NCBI GenBank assembly: GCA_017307375.1
Contig: JAFKFH010000016.1
Coordinates: 169,163 to 233,162 of the forward strand
Direction of reading: 5' to 3'
Source of the DNA: Alphaproteobacteria bacterium
GTDB taxonomy: Bacteria > Pseudomonadota > Alphaproteobacteria > Ferrovibrionales > Ferrovibrionaceae
Length of the DNA stretch: 64,000 nucleotides
The position numbers were made by a program, and so were the translations under genes. Position 1 is the first letter of the stretch; the number at the start of each line of letters is the position of its first letter. The notes beneath the pieces are model-generated. The model saw nothing but the letters and a program-made list of their open reading frames with translations, made no database searches and was not told the DNA's origin. Below, in pieces: positions 52,167 through 61,380 of this stretch.

Positions 52167-53114
52167 ATGTCAGTCGAAACCCAGGACCGCCCGCTCGCCG
52201 TTCATTCGCTGAACCATTTTGCGCTGGCGGTACCCGACCTGCAGGCCGCACAGGCCTTCTATACGAATTTCGGGCTCAGGGCCCGGACCGAAGGCAACGT
52301 GCTGGCCCTGGAAGCCGCCAACGGGCTGACGGTGGCGCGCGTGGTCGAAGGGCCGCGCAAGCGTTTGCATCACCTGTCGTTTGCCGTCGATGCCGCCGAC
52401 CTCGATCCGTTCATCGCGCGGCTGAAGGCACAGGGCATCGAGATCGAACGGCCGGACATGCGCGTCCATGACCAGGCGGTCTGGTTCCGCGACCCCGACG
52501 GCAACCTGTTCGAGGTGGCCGCCGCCCCGCGCAGCATGCCGGCCACCAAGAGCTACAAGGGCCCTGAAGTCCGCGGGCCGGGCGCGCGCACCGCCGAGGA
52601 GATGTACCAGACCACGCAGGCGCGCGGCGTGCGGCCGCTGCGGCTCGGCCATTGCCTGCTGTTCTCGACCGATGTCGGCCGCTCGATCGAGTTCTATGGC
52701 CGGACGCTGGGGTTGCGGCTGTCCGACCGGTCGGGCGACATCGTCGGCTTCATGCATGCCCCGCATGGCTGCGACCACCACATCCTCGCCTTCGCCAAGT
52801 CGCATCAGCCGGCCTTCCACCATGCGAGCTTCGAGGTCGAGGACGTCGACCGCATCGGGCTCGGTGCCGAGAACATGGTGCGCAAGGGCTACGAAAAAGG
52901 CTGGGGGTTCGGCCGGCACATGGCAGGGTCGAATTTCTTCTACTACGCGGGCGATCCCTGGGGCAGCTTCGCCGAGTACTTCTGCGACATGGACTATATT
53001 CCGGCCGGCGAGCCCTGGAAGGCGCAGGACCTGCCGCCCGAGCACAGCCTGCATCTGTGGGGGCCGCGCGTGCCCGATTATTTCCTGCATAACGCGGAGG
53101 CCGATCAGGACTGA
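52167..53114 (+). CDS. Extradiol (VOC superfamily) ring-cleavage dioxygenase
   Basis: A 315 aa two-domain vicinal-oxygen-chelate protein. The C-terminal domain carries the metal triad H162 (LGHCLLF), H219 (FHHASFEV) and E270 (FAEYF). Second-sphere H205, H251 and Y260 match the catalytic residues known from biphenyl-type extradiol dioxygenases. It would use Fe(II) and O2 to open a catechol-like ring. GGAGG lies 7 bp upstream of the ATG. The real substrate is unknown. Confidence 0.87.
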   Translation: MSVETQDRPLAVHSLNHFALAVPDLQAAQAFYTNFGLRARTEGNVLALEAANGLTVARVVEGPRKRLHHLSFAVDAADLDPFIARLKAQGIEIERPDMRVHDQAVWFRDPDGNLFEVAAAPRSMPATKSYKGPEVRGPGARTAEEMYQTTQARGVRPLRLGHCLLFSTDVGRSIEFYGRTLGLRLSDRSGDIVGFMHAPHGCDHHILAFAKSHQPAFHHASFEVEDVDRIGLGAENMVRKGYEKGWGFGRHMAGSNFFYYAGDPWGSFAEYFCDMDYIPAGEPWKAQDLPPEHSLHLWGPRVPDYFLHNAEADQD

Positions 53115-53174
53115 CGACCGATGCCGGCACGACTGCCGGCCGATAAAGAACGACCCTTGGGAGGAGCAAAAACA

Positions 53175-54431
53175 ATGATCAAGTTCACACGCCGGTCGCT
53201 GCTGGCGGCCGGTTCGGCCATGCTGATGCTGGCGGGCATCGGGCTTGCCGCCCCGGCCCGCGCGCAGGAACCGATCAAGATCGGCTTCTCGATGGCGCTG
53301 ACCGGCGGCCTCGCTTCCAACGGCAAGGCGGCGCTGGCCGCCATGCAGATCTGGGAGGAGGAGGTCAACGGCCGCGGCGGCCTGATCGGGCGCCCCGTCA
53401 AGCTCGTCTACTATGACGACCAGTCGAACGGCGCCACCGTGCCGGGCATCTACACCAAGCTGCTCGACGTCGACAAGGTCGACCTGCTGATGTCGGGCTA
53501 TTCGACCGCGGCGATCGCCCCGGCGATGCCGATCGTGATCCAGAAGAAGATGGTCTTCCTGACGCTGCTCGGTTTCAACATGAACAGCGAGTTCAAGTAC
53601 GACCGCTATTTCAGCATGATCCCGGCCGGGTCCGACGCCAACCGCGACTTCTCGAAGGGGTTCCTCGAGGTCGCGGCGACGATGAACCCGAAGCCCAAGA
53701 CCATCGCCGTCGTCAATCTCGATGCCGAGTTTCCCAAGCGCGCCTCGGACGGCCTGAAGGACAATCTCAAGAAATACGAGCTCAAGGTCGTCTACGACCA
53801 GTCCTACCCGCCGACCACGGTCGACTTTCTGCCGATCATCCGCGCGGTCGCGGCGGCCAAGCCCGACCTGGTCTACTTCGTCTCCTACCCCGTCGATTCC
53901 GCCGGCCTGATCCGGGCCATCCGCGAGGTCGGGCTGAAGGCGATGATGGTCGGCGGCGGCATGGTCGGGCCGCAGATCGGCTCGTTCAAGACGATGATGG
54001 GCCCGGCCCTCAACAACATGGTCATCTGGGATACCTACGTGCCGGAGAAGACGCTGAACTTCCCCGGCATCGAGGAATTGCTGGCCAAGTACCAGCCGCG
54101 CTCGCAGGGCCTCGATCCGCTCGGCTTCTACGTGCCGCCGCTGGCCTATGCCAACATGCAGGTGCTGGAACAGGCGGTCACCAAGGTCGGCAAGATCGAC
54201 CAGGGCGCGCTGGCCGAGTACATGCATGCCAACACGTTCTCGACCGTGCTGGGCGACGTGAAGTTCGACAAGATGGGCGAATGGAGCCAGGAACGGCTGC
54301 TGCTGGTCCAGTACCAGAACATCAGCGGCAACGGTCTCGACCAGTTCAAGAAGCCGGGGACCCAGCCGGTGCTGTATCCGCCGCAGTACAAGTCGGGCGA
54401 CCTCGTCTATCCGTTCGAAGCCAAGCGCTGA
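53175..54431 (+). CDS. Branched-chain-amino-acid-type ABC substrate-binding protein
   Basis: A 418 aa periplasmic binding protein of the LivJ/LivK type. The N-terminus TRRSLLAAGSAMLMLAGIGLA looks like a Tat signal, with cleavage near ARAQ. The mature part begins IKIGFSMALTGGLASNGKAAL. The C-terminal lobe has the GVTG-like and NMQVLEQAVTK regions. In the catabolic operon it would capture an aromatic acid or similar ligand rather than amino acids. It lies 60 bp after the dioxygenase gene. Confidence 0.88.
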   Translation: MIKFTRRSLLAAGSAMLMLAGIGLAAPARAQEPIKIGFSMALTGGLASNGKAALAAMQIWEEEVNGRGGLIGRPVKLVYYDDQSNGATVPGIYTKLLDVDKVDLLMSGYSTAAIAPAMPIVIQKKMVFLTLLGFNMNSEFKYDRYFSMIPAGSDANRDFSKGFLEVAATMNPKPKTIAVVNLDAEFPKRASDGLKDNLKKYELKVVYDQSYPPTTVDFLPIIRAVAAAKPDLVYFVSYPVDSAGLIRAIREVGLKAMMVGGGMVGPQIGSFKTMMGPALNNMVIWDTYVPEKTLNFPGIEELLAKYQPRSQGLDPLGFYVPPLAYANMQVLEQAVTKVGKIDQGALAEYMHANTFSTVLGDVKFDKMGEWSQERLLLVQYQNISGNGLDQFKKPGTQPVLYPPQYKSGDLVYPFEAKR

Positions 54432-54447
54432 GAAGGGTACAAGGCCC

Positions 54448-55323
54448 GTGGAATTCGATCCTGGCCTCCTGCTGAACGCCATCGTGTCGGGGCTGCTGCT
54501 CGGCGGCTTCTACGCGCTGGCGACGTCGGGACTGACCATCGCCTTCGGCATGCTCGACGTGGTCAACATCGCCCATCCGACCTTCATCGTGCTGGGCGCC
54601 TTCGCGACCTTCGCCCTCAACCAGGCCACGGGCCTCGACCCCATTCTCTGCTGTGTCATCCTGCTGCCGGTCTTCTTCATGATCGGCCGCGGGTTCTATG
54701 ACGTCTATTATCGCTTCTTCGAACGGCGCGGCGATGCCGCGATCCAGGGCCTCGCCTTCTTCTTCGGCGTGATGTTCGTGGTCGAGGTGTCGCTGTCGCT
54801 GATCTTCGGCCCGAACCATCAGCATGTCGAAACGCCCTATGCCTGGAGCAATCTGGGCGTGGGGCCGATCGACCTGCCTGTCCGCATGCTGATCCCCTGC
54901 GGGATGGCCGCGATCGGCATCGGTGCGGTCACCCTGTTCTTTCGCACCACCTTCATCGGCCGGGCCGTTGCGGCGGTGGGCCAGGACGAGGGGGCGCTGC
55001 GCCTCGTCGCCATCGATCCGCTGAAGATCAAGCGGCTGGCCTTCGGCCTGTCGCTGCTGCTGGCCGGGCTTGCCGGCGGCGGGCTCCTGGTGATCCAGCC
55101 GGTGGATCCCTGGGGCGGGCACACCTTCATCGGCCGGGTCTTCGCGATCTGCATCCTCGGCGGTCTCGCCTCGATGCGCGGCTCCTGGATGGCGGCGCTA
55201 TTGTTCGGGGTGATCGAGAACGTGACGGCCACCTTCATCGGCCCTTCCTGGTCGCCGGCGGTCGCCTTCGGCCTTCTTCTGCTGACGCTCGCGGTTCGGC
55301 CGCAGGGCCTGTTCGCGCGGTGA
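54448..55323 (+). CDS. Branched-chain-type ABC permease (LivH-like)
   Basis: A 291 aa membrane permease with eight hydrophobic segments. LLLGGFYALATSGLTIAFGMLDVVNIAHP near residues 14-40 is the LivH hallmark; the other conserved region is VAAVGQDEGALRLVAIDPLKIKRLAFGLS near 175. The start is a GTG at 54448. It overlaps the LivM-like gene by 4 bp (GTGA) and is part of the five-gene importer. Confidence 0.9.
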   Translation: MEFDPGLLLNAIVSGLLLGGFYALATSGLTIAFGMLDVVNIAHPTFIVLGAFATFALNQATGLDPILCCVILLPVFFMIGRGFYDVYYRFFERRGDAAIQGLAFFFGVMFVVEVSLSLIFGPNHQHVETPYAWSNLGVGPIDLPVRMLIPCGMAAIGIGAVTLFFRTTFIGRAVAAVGQDEGALRLVAIDPLKIKRLAFGLSLLLAGLAGGGLLVIQPVDPWGGHTFIGRVFAICILGGLASMRGSWMAALLFGVIENVTATFIGPSWSPAVAFGLLLLTLAVRPQGLFAR

Positions 55324-56255
55324 CCGACATGCGGTTCTATCTCGGTGCGGTCGCTGTCACCGCCCTCCTGTTCGCAGCCTTCCATCTGGCAGGCATCGAA
55401 TATCTCTGGTTCACCGCCTATGTGGTCGTCCAGTACGTGGTGCTCGCCACCGCCTGGAACATCCTGGGCGGTTATGCCGGCTACGTGAACTTCGGCAGTG
55501 CCGCGTTCTTCGCCGTCGGCACCTATGCCGCGGTTGCGCTGCACAAGGCGGGCATCGGCAATCTGTGGCTGATGATGCTGGCCGGGGGGGCGGCCTCGGG
55601 GCTGCTCGGCCTCGGCATGGGGTATCTGACCTTGCGGCTGCGCGGCGCCTATTTCTCGATTGCCACGTTGTCGCTTGCCGTGCTGCTGCAGACGGTGATC
55701 ACCAACTGGAGCTATCTCGGCGGTTCGCGCGGCGTCTACGTGGTGCGCCCGGCCGAGGTCGCGGTGTTCTCCAGCTTCGTCGAATACCTGTTCGCGGTGA
55801 TGCTGGCCCTGGCGCTGCTCGCCATCTGCCTCGCCCGCTACATCGAGACCTCGCGTCTCGGCTATGGCCTGGCCGCCATTCGCGACGACGAACTGGCGGC
55901 CGAGGCTTCGGGTGTGCCCACCCTGCGCCTCAAGCTGATCGCCACGACCATATCCGGCGGGCTGATGGGCATGGCCGGCGCGCCGATGCCGTATTATTCG
56001 ACCTTCATCGAACCGGCCTCGGCCTTCGGCCTCAACTATGCGGTCAATGCGATGGCGATGCCGCTGGTCGGCGGTCTCAAGACCTGGATCGGCCCGCTGG
56101 TCGGGGCCCTGCTGATGGGCACGGCCCAGCAGATTGCCACCGTCACCATCTCGTCGGCGGTCAACCTGCTGCTGGTCGGGCTGCTGTTGATCGGGTTCCT
56201 GATGCTGGCGCCGCAGGGCATCGTCGGGCTGATCAAGGGGCGGACCGGGCGATGA
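55320..56255 (+). CDS. Branched-chain-type ABC permease (LivM-like)
   Basis: A 311 aa membrane permease with about eight hydrophobic segments. The LATAWNILGGYAGYVNFGSAAFFAVGTY region near residues 42-70 and LAAIRDDELAAEASGV near 185 are LivM hallmarks. The start is a GTG that overlaps the LivH-like gene by 4 bp; an ATG three codons in is also possible. It overlaps the LivG-like start by 4 bp. Confidence 0.9.
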   Translation: MTDMRFYLGAVAVTALLFAAFHLAGIEYLWFTAYVVVQYVVLATAWNILGGYAGYVNFGSAAFFAVGTYAAVALHKAGIGNLWLMMLAGGAASGLLGLGMGYLTLRLRGAYFSIATLSLAVLLQTVITNWSYLGGSRGVYVVRPAEVAVFSSFVEYLFAVMLALALLAICLARYIETSRLGYGLAAIRDDELAAEASGVPTLRLKLIATTISGGLMGMAGAPMPYYSTFIEPASAFGLNYAVNAMAMPLVGGLKTWIGPLVGALLMGTAQQIATVTISSAVNLLLVGLLLIGFLMLAPQGIVGLIKGRTGR

Positions 56256-56992
56256 GCGGCGGGATGCAGTTGGCCGTCACCTCCCTGAAGAAGCGCTTCG
56301 GGGGATTTACCGCGCTGGGCGGCGTCGATTTCGAAGCCCGCAAGGGCGAGCGCATCGGCATCATCGGGCCGAATGGTTCGGGCAAGTCGACCTTCGTCAA
56401 TTGCCTGGCCGGCGCGTTGCGCCATGACGGCGGCACCATCCACTTCAATGGCGAGGACATCGGCGCCTTGCCGGCGCATGGCCGGGCCTGGCGCGGGCTG
56501 GCCCGCACCTTTCAGCTGCCGCGCCCCTTCGGCTCGCTCAGCGTGCGCGAGAACATCTACGTGCCGCTGGTCAATCTCGGCCATCGCCCCGGCCAGGCCG
56601 CGGTGCCGGATGCCGAACTGCGGGACCGCGCCGACGACGCGCTGGCCCAGGTCGGGTTGAAGCCCAAGGCCGACGAGCTTCCCAAGGCGCTGACGCAGGT
56701 CGAGCTGCGCAAGCTCGAACTGGCCAAGGCGATCGCCACCGGCCCGGAACTCCTCATTTCCGACGAGGCGATGGCCGGGCTGTCGCATTCCGAGGTCGAC
56801 GAAATCCTCGATCTTCTCTTCGCGATCAACCGCACCGGCACCACGGTGATCATGATCGAGCATATCATCCGCGCCGTGACACGGTTCTCCGAGCGCCTGC
56901 TGGTACTCGTCGCCGGCGAGAAGATCGCCGACGGCGCGCCGCAGGACGTGCTGGCGCTGGCAGCGGTGGAGAAAGCCTATCTTGGCCAATAG
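56252..56992 (+). CDS. Branched-chain-type ABC ATPase (LivG-like)
   Basis: A 246 aa ATPase. Walker A is in IGPNGSGKSTF near residue 37, the Q loop in FQLPRPF near 86 and Walker B in LLISDEAMAGL near 167. The signature is ALTQVELRKLELAKA, where the usual LSGGQ is replaced, so its activity may depend on the LivF partner. It overlaps the LivM-like stop by 4 bp. Confidence 0.88.
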   Translation: MSGGMQLAVTSLKKRFGGFTALGGVDFEARKGERIGIIGPNGSGKSTFVNCLAGALRHDGGTIHFNGEDIGALPAHGRAWRGLARTFQLPRPFGSLSVRENIYVPLVNLGHRPGQAAVPDAELRDRADDALAQVGLKPKADELPKALTQVELRKLELAKAIATGPELLISDEAMAGLSHSEVDEILDLLFAINRTGTTVIMIEHIIRAVTRFSERLLVLVAGEKIADGAPQDVLALAAVEKAYLGQ

Positions 56993-57713
56993 CATCAGCG
57001 TCTCGCACCTCTCCGCCGGCTATGGCGCCGTCCAGGTCCTGGACGACGTCTCGCTCGAGGTCCCGTCGGGCCAGACCGTCGCCCTGCTCGGCACCAACGG
57101 CAACGGCAAGTCGACGCTGATGCGCTGCATCATGGGCATGATCCGTCCGGCCGCGGGCAAGGTCACGGCGGTGATCGACGGCGAAACCCACGATCTGACC
57201 GGCCGCGCGACCGAGGAGATCGTCGATCTCGGCATTGCCCTGGTGCCGGAAGGCCGCCGGCTGTTTCCCAAGCTTGCCGTCGAGGAGAACCTGCTGATCG
57301 GCGCCTATCGCCCGGCGGCGCGCGCCCGGATGGCCGAGAATCTCGACTATTGCTACGAAGTGTTCCCGCGGCTGAAGGAACGGCGCGGCCAGCCGGTCGG
57401 CTCGATGTCGGGCGGCGAGCAGCAGATGGTGGCACTGGGCCGTGCGGTGATGTCCGCCCCGCGCATCCTGCTGGTCGACGAGCCGTCGGTCGGCCTGGCT
57501 CCGATCCTGGTCAGCCGCACCATCGATCTGATCCATCAGCTCAAGTCCAGCCTGAACCTGACCGTGCTGATGGCCGAGCAGAATTTCCACCAGGCGGTGC
57601 GCATCGCCGATCGCGGCTATGTCATCGTGCATGGCCGCATCGCCTTCGAGGGCGCGTCGGCCGCGGCGCTGTCCGACAACCAGATGGTCCGCGATTTCTA
57701 TCTCGGCCAATGA
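56982..57713 (+). CDS. Branched-chain-type ABC ATPase (LivF-like)
   Basis: A 243 aa ATPase. Walker A is in LGTNGNGKSTLM near residue 38, the signature in SMSGGEQQMVALGRA near 145 and Walker B in LLVDEPSVGLAP near 165. The start appears to be a TTG at 56982 that overlaps the LivG-like gene by 11 bp, with GGTGGAG upstream. It is followed after 10 bp by the hydroxyisobutyrate-dehydrogenase-like gene. Confidence 0.9.
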   Translation: MANSISVSHLSAGYGAVQVLDDVSLEVPSGQTVALLGTNGNGKSTLMRCIMGMIRPAAGKVTAVIDGETHDLTGRATEEIVDLGIALVPEGRRLFPKLAVEENLLIGAYRPAARARMAENLDYCYEVFPRLKERRGQPVGSMSGGEQQMVALGRAVMSAPRILLVDEPSVGLAPILVSRTIDLIHQLKSSLNLTVLMAEQNFHQAVRIADRGYVIVHGRIAFEGASAAALSDNQMVRDFYLGQ

Positions 57714-57723
57714 GGAGGCGGCG

Positions 57724-58602
57724 ATGACGTCATTCCGCATCGGCTGGATCGGCATCGGCAACATGGGGGCGCCGATCTGCCGCAACCTTATCGCCGCCGG
57801 CCATCAACTCGTCGTGCACGATATCGATCCGGCACGGCTGGCCGAATTGCAAGGCGCGGGCGCGGCAGTCGCGACCGACGCAGCCGACCTTGTCGCCCGC
57901 GCCGACCTCGTCTTCTCGATGGTGCCGAACGACAAGGTGCTGCTGGCCGTGGTCGAAGGCATTGCCGTGCGGCTGCGGCCCGGCCAGACCTTCATCGACA
58001 TGTCGACGGTTTCGCCGGCGACGTCGGCCCGCGTCTTCGAACTGCTGGCGCCGTCGGGTGCCGCCTACCTGCGCGCCCCGGTATCGGGCAGCACCGCGGG
58101 CGCGGCTGCCGGCACGCTGGCGATTTACTGCTCGGGCCCGCGTGCGGCCTATGACGCCGTGCTGCCGGTCTTCGGGCGCATCGGCAGCCGGCAGAGCCAT
58201 GTCGGCCTGGCCGAGGAGGCGCGTGTCCTCAAGCTGCTGATCAACATGATCGTCTGCATCACCCCGGCGGTGGTTGGCGAGGCACTGGCCTTCGGCCAGC
58301 GCTCGGGCCTGGACTGGACCACGATGATCGAGGCGATCGGCGGCAGCGCCGCGGCCTCGCCGCTGATCGGCTACAAGTCGGAGATGATGAAGCGGCGCGA
58401 CTGGACGGCGATGGCCTCGGTCGACCTGATCGCCAAGGATCTCGACCTGGCCCTCGACTGGGGCCGCGCCCGCCGCGTGCCGATGCCGTTCACGGCGCTG
58501 GCCCAGCAGGTCAACTCGGCCTTCCAGGCATCCGGCGATGGCAATGACGACTTCTTTTCCGTGGTGACCTGGCCCGAGCGGCTGGTGGGAGGGCAGACAT
58601 GA
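57724..58602 (+). CDS. NAD(P)-dependent oxidoreductase, 3-hydroxyisobutyrate dehydrogenase family
   Basis: A 292 aa beta-hydroxyacid dehydrogenase. The GWIGIGNMGAPICRNL motif near residue 7 binds the dinucleotide, APVSGSTAGAAAGTL near 118 binds substrate, and the catalytic Lys lies in RVLKLLINMIV near 170. The enzyme could oxidise a hydroxyacid formed after ring cleavage. The ATG has GGAGG 5 bp upstream. The NTF2-like gene overlaps its stop by 4 bp. Confidence 0.9.
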   Translation: MTSFRIGWIGIGNMGAPICRNLIAAGHQLVVHDIDPARLAELQGAGAAVATDAADLVARADLVFSMVPNDKVLLAVVEGIAVRLRPGQTFIDMSTVSPATSARVFELLAPSGAAYLRAPVSGSTAGAAAGTLAIYCSGPRAAYDAVLPVFGRIGSRQSHVGLAEEARVLKLLINMIVCITPAVVGEALAFGQRSGLDWTTMIEAIGGSAAASPLIGYKSEMMKRRDWTAMASVDLIAKDLDLALDWGRARRVPMPFTALAQQVNSAFQASGDGNDDFFSVVTWPERLVGGQT

Positions 58603-58970
58603 CCGCCGAAATCATGGCGCTGGAAGAGCGCCGCTATGCCGCGATGCGTGCGGGCGACGTCGCCGCCCTGCGCGATCTGCTGGCCGACGACCTCGTCTAT
58701 ACCCATTCCTTCGGCGACCGGGATTCGAAGGCGAGCTATCTCGACAAGGTCGCGGCCGGGGTTTTCCGCTATGGCGAAATCCGGCGCTCGGAGGAGAAGG
58801 TGCTGATCCATGGCGACAGCGCCACGGTGGTCGGCCGCATGGCCGCCGACGTCCATGTCGCCGGCACCCTGCGCCGCCTCGACAACCGCTTCCTGGCCAT
58901 CTGGGTCAAGGTCGAGGGCCGCTGGCAGTTCCTCGCCTACCAGCCGACCCCGATGCCGGCGGGCGGCTGA
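58599..58970 (+). CDS. NTF2-like/SnoaL-fold protein
   Basis: A 123 aa protein of the NTF2-like fold (DUF4440 type). The pattern EERRYAAMRAGDVAALRDLLADDLVYTHSFG, given here in parts near residues 5-35, is typical; RFLAIWVKVEGRWQFLAYQPTP closes the sheet. Members may be isomerases or binding proteins; the role here is unknown. It overlaps the dehydrogenase gene by 4 bp and ends the operon. Confidence 0.8.
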   Translation: MTAEIMALEERRYAAMRAGDVAALRDLLADDLVYTHSFGDRDSKASYLDKVAAGVFRYGEIRRSEEKVLIHGDSATVVGRMAADVHVAGTLRRLDNRFLAIWVKVEGRWQFLAYQPTPMPAGG

Positions 58971-58993
58971 GAGCGCCGCCGGTCGCAGCGAGG

Positions 58994-60793
58994 CTACTTC
59001 GCCTGCTGCAGGGCCGCGGCACCGTCGGCGAATTGCAGCCGGGCCAGGCGGGCGTAGAGGCCGCCTTGGGCCAGCAATTCCTGATGCGTGCCGATCGCGA
59101 CGATCCGCCCGTCGTCCATCACCACGATGCGGTTGGCCTTCAGCACGGTCGCCAGCCGATGGGCGATGACCAGCGTGGTGCGGCCACGCATCAGATGTTC
59201 CATCGCGACCTGGATCTTGCGTTCGCTTTCGGCGTCGAGCGCCGAGGTCGCCTCGTCGAGCAACAGGATGGCGGGGTCGCGCAGGATGGCGCGGGCGATG
59301 GCGATGCGCTGCTTCTGGCCGCCGGAGAGGCGGACGCCCTTTTCGCCGAGGAAGCTGTCGAAGCCCTGCGGCAGGGCTTCGATGAAGTCGAGCGCCGCGG
59401 CGGCCTCGGCGGCGGCGCGCAGTTCGGCGTCGGTTGCCTCGGGCCGGCCATAGCGGATGTTCTCGGCGGCCGAGGCGGCAAAGATCACCGGTTCCTGGGC
59501 GACGACGCCGATGGTGGCGCGGACGGCCTCGGGCACGCAGTCGGTGATCGCGGTGCCGTCGATGGTGATGCGGCCTGCCTGCGGATCGTAGAAGCGCTGC
59601 AGCAGCTGGAACACCGTGCTCTTGCCAGCCCCGGACGGTCCGACCAGCGCCACGGTTTCGCCCGGCGCGATCGTCAGGTCGAAGCGGTCGAGGGCGGCGC
59701 GGTCTGGCCGGCTCGGATAATTGAAGGTCACCCCCGCGAAGGTCACCGCGCCGTTTGGCCGCGCCGGCAGCGTCACGGGATGGGCCGGCGCCTTGATCTC
59801 GGGCTCGGATGCCAGCAGTTCCATCAGCCGCTCGGCCGCACCGGCGGCGCGCTGGACATCGCCCCAGACTTCCGACAGCGCGCCGACGCCGCCGGCGACC
59901 ATCACGGCATAGAAGACGAACGCGGTCAGCTGGCCGGCCGACATCGTGCCCTGGTAGACGGCGTGCCCGCCGATCCACATCACCGTGTTCACCGCGCCGA
60001 AGACCAGCAGCATCACCAGGCCGGTCAGCCAGGCGCGCGCGCCGATGCGGCGCCGGGCGGTGGCGAAGGCACTCTCCACCGTGCGGGCGAAACGCTCGCG
60101 CTCATGCCGTTCATGGGTATTGGCCTGGACGGTCTGGATCGCGTTCAGGCTTTCCTGGGCCTGGGCCGAGACGTCGGCAACGCGATCCTGGCCCGCCCGC
60201 GACAGGGCGCGCACCTTGCGGCCGAACAGCACCAGCGGCAGCACGACGATGGGCACCCCCAGCATGACGAACAGCGTCAGCTTGACCGAGGTGACGAACA
60301 TCAGCACCAGGCCGCCGGCCAGCAGCAGCAGGTTGCGCAGGGCCAGCGAAACCGACGAGCCGACCAGCGACTGGATCATTTCGGTATCGGTGGTCAGCCG
60401 CGACAGCACCTCGCCGGTCCGGGTCGTCTCGAAGAACGTCGGCGTCAGGGTCAGGACGTGGTTGTAGACCGCCTTGCGGATATCGGCCACGACCCGCTCG
60501 CCGATCCAGGAGACGAGGTAGTAGCGCGCGAAGGTCGCCGCGGCGACCACGGCAACGATGCCGAACAGGGCCGCGAAATAATAGTCGAGGAAGGCCGGGT
60601 CGACACCGCCGAAGCCGTTGTCGATGACGCGCCGGATCGCCTGGCCGACAGCCAGCACCGCGCCGGACGACACGACCAGGGCGATCGTCGCCCCGGCCAT
60701 CGCCAGCCGGTAGGGGCGGGTGAAGCCGATCAGCAGGCGCAGATGGCGCAGGTCGCGGGTGGGTTTGGCGTCGCGCGCCTCGGTGCCGGCCAT
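58994..60793 (-). CDS. ABC exporter with fused membrane and ATPase domains (MsbA-like)
   Basis: A 599 aa half-transporter. Six membrane helices span about 25-310. The ATPase domain has Walker A GPSGAGKS near residue 383, the Q loop VAQEPVIF, the signature RLSGGQKQR near 485 and Walker B ILLLDEATSALD near 505. It probably exports a lipid or a hydrophobic compound as a homodimer. It lies 2 bp after the ProX-like gene on the same strand. Confidence 0.88.
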   Translation of the reverse strand: MAGTEARDAKPTRDLRHLRLLIGFTRPYRLAMAGATIALVVSSGAVLAVGQAIRRVIDNGFGGVDPAFLDYYFAALFGIVAVVAAATFARYYLVSWIGERVVADIRKAVYNHVLTLTPTFFETTRTGEVLSRLTTDTEMIQSLVGSSVSLALRNLLLLAGGLVLMFVTSVKLTLFVMLGVPIVVLPLVLFGRKVRALSRAGQDRVADVSAQAQESLNAIQTVQANTHERHERERFARTVESAFATARRRIGARAWLTGLVMLLVFGAVNTVMWIGGHAVYQGTMSAGQLTAFVFYAVMVAGGVGALSEVWGDVQRAAGAAERLMELLASEPEIKAPAHPVTLPARPNGAVTFAGVTFNYPSRPDRAALDRFDLTIAPGETVALVGPSGAGKSTVFQLLQRFYDPQAGRITIDGTAITDCVPEAVRATIGVVAQEPVIFAASAAENIRYGRPEATDAELRAAAEAAAALDFIEALPQGFDSFLGEKGVRLSGGQKQRIAIARAILRDPAILLLDEATSALDAESERKIQVAMEHLMRGRTTLVIAHRLATVLKANRIVVMDDGRIVAIGTHQELLAQGGLYARLARLQFADGAAALQQAK

Positions 60794-60795
60794 GG

Positions 60796-61287
60796 TCAGT
60801 CGAACTCGACGATCACGGGCTCGTGGCCGGTCGCGCGGACGAAGCGCAGCAGATCGGCGGGCGACAACGCCGTGGTCGCGGCGTTGGTCAGGGGATGCAC
60901 GTTGATGATGTCCTGGCGCAGCATCCAGCCATCCAGCACCAGCGTCACCCGCCCCTCGGTATCATTGACGACCGACAGCGGCGTGACCGACCCCGGGGCG
61001 ATGCCCAGGACTTCCATCAGCAGTTCGGCCTTGCCGAAAGACAGCCGCTTCGATCCCATGCGCTCGGGCAGCGCCTTCAGGTCGATGGCGCGATCGGCCG
61101 GCACGGTGACCAGCCACAGCCGGTCCTTGGCATCCTTGAGGAACAGGTTCTTGGCATGCACGCCGGGCATGTCGTGCCAATGCTCGCGCCCTTCGTCCAC
61201 CGTCATGATCGGCGGGTGGTCCTTGGTGTGGCTCGCGATCCCGAGGTCGTCGAAACGGGCCATCAGCTCGGCCCTGGTCAATGGCAT
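60796..61287 (-). CDS. Prolyl-tRNA editing protein ProX (YbaK/EbsC superfamily)
   Basis: A 163 aa deacylase-like protein. SHTKDHPPIMTVDEG near residue 19, AKNLFLKDAKDRLWLVTV near 43 and GIAPGSVTPLSVVND near 95 fit the ProX/ProXp-ala group, which clears mischarged Ala-tRNA(Pro). It is cytoplasmic and lies just before the exporter gene, with no evident functional link. Confidence 0.88.
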   Translation of the reverse strand: MPLTRAELMARFDDLGIASHTKDHPPIMTVDEGREHWHDMPGVHAKNLFLKDAKDRLWLVTVPADRAIDLKALPERMGSKRLSFGKAELLMEVLGIAPGSVTPLSVVNDTEGRVTLVLDGWMLRQDIINVHPLTNAATTALSPADLLRFVRATGHEPVIVEFD

Positions 61288-61380
61288 AGGACTATCCTGA
61301 GATTGTCAGGTTCTGAAAAATCGGGCAGACCCTAGCCCCAGGGCCGGCCGATCGCAAGCAACGCGGCGCGAACTGCGGCA

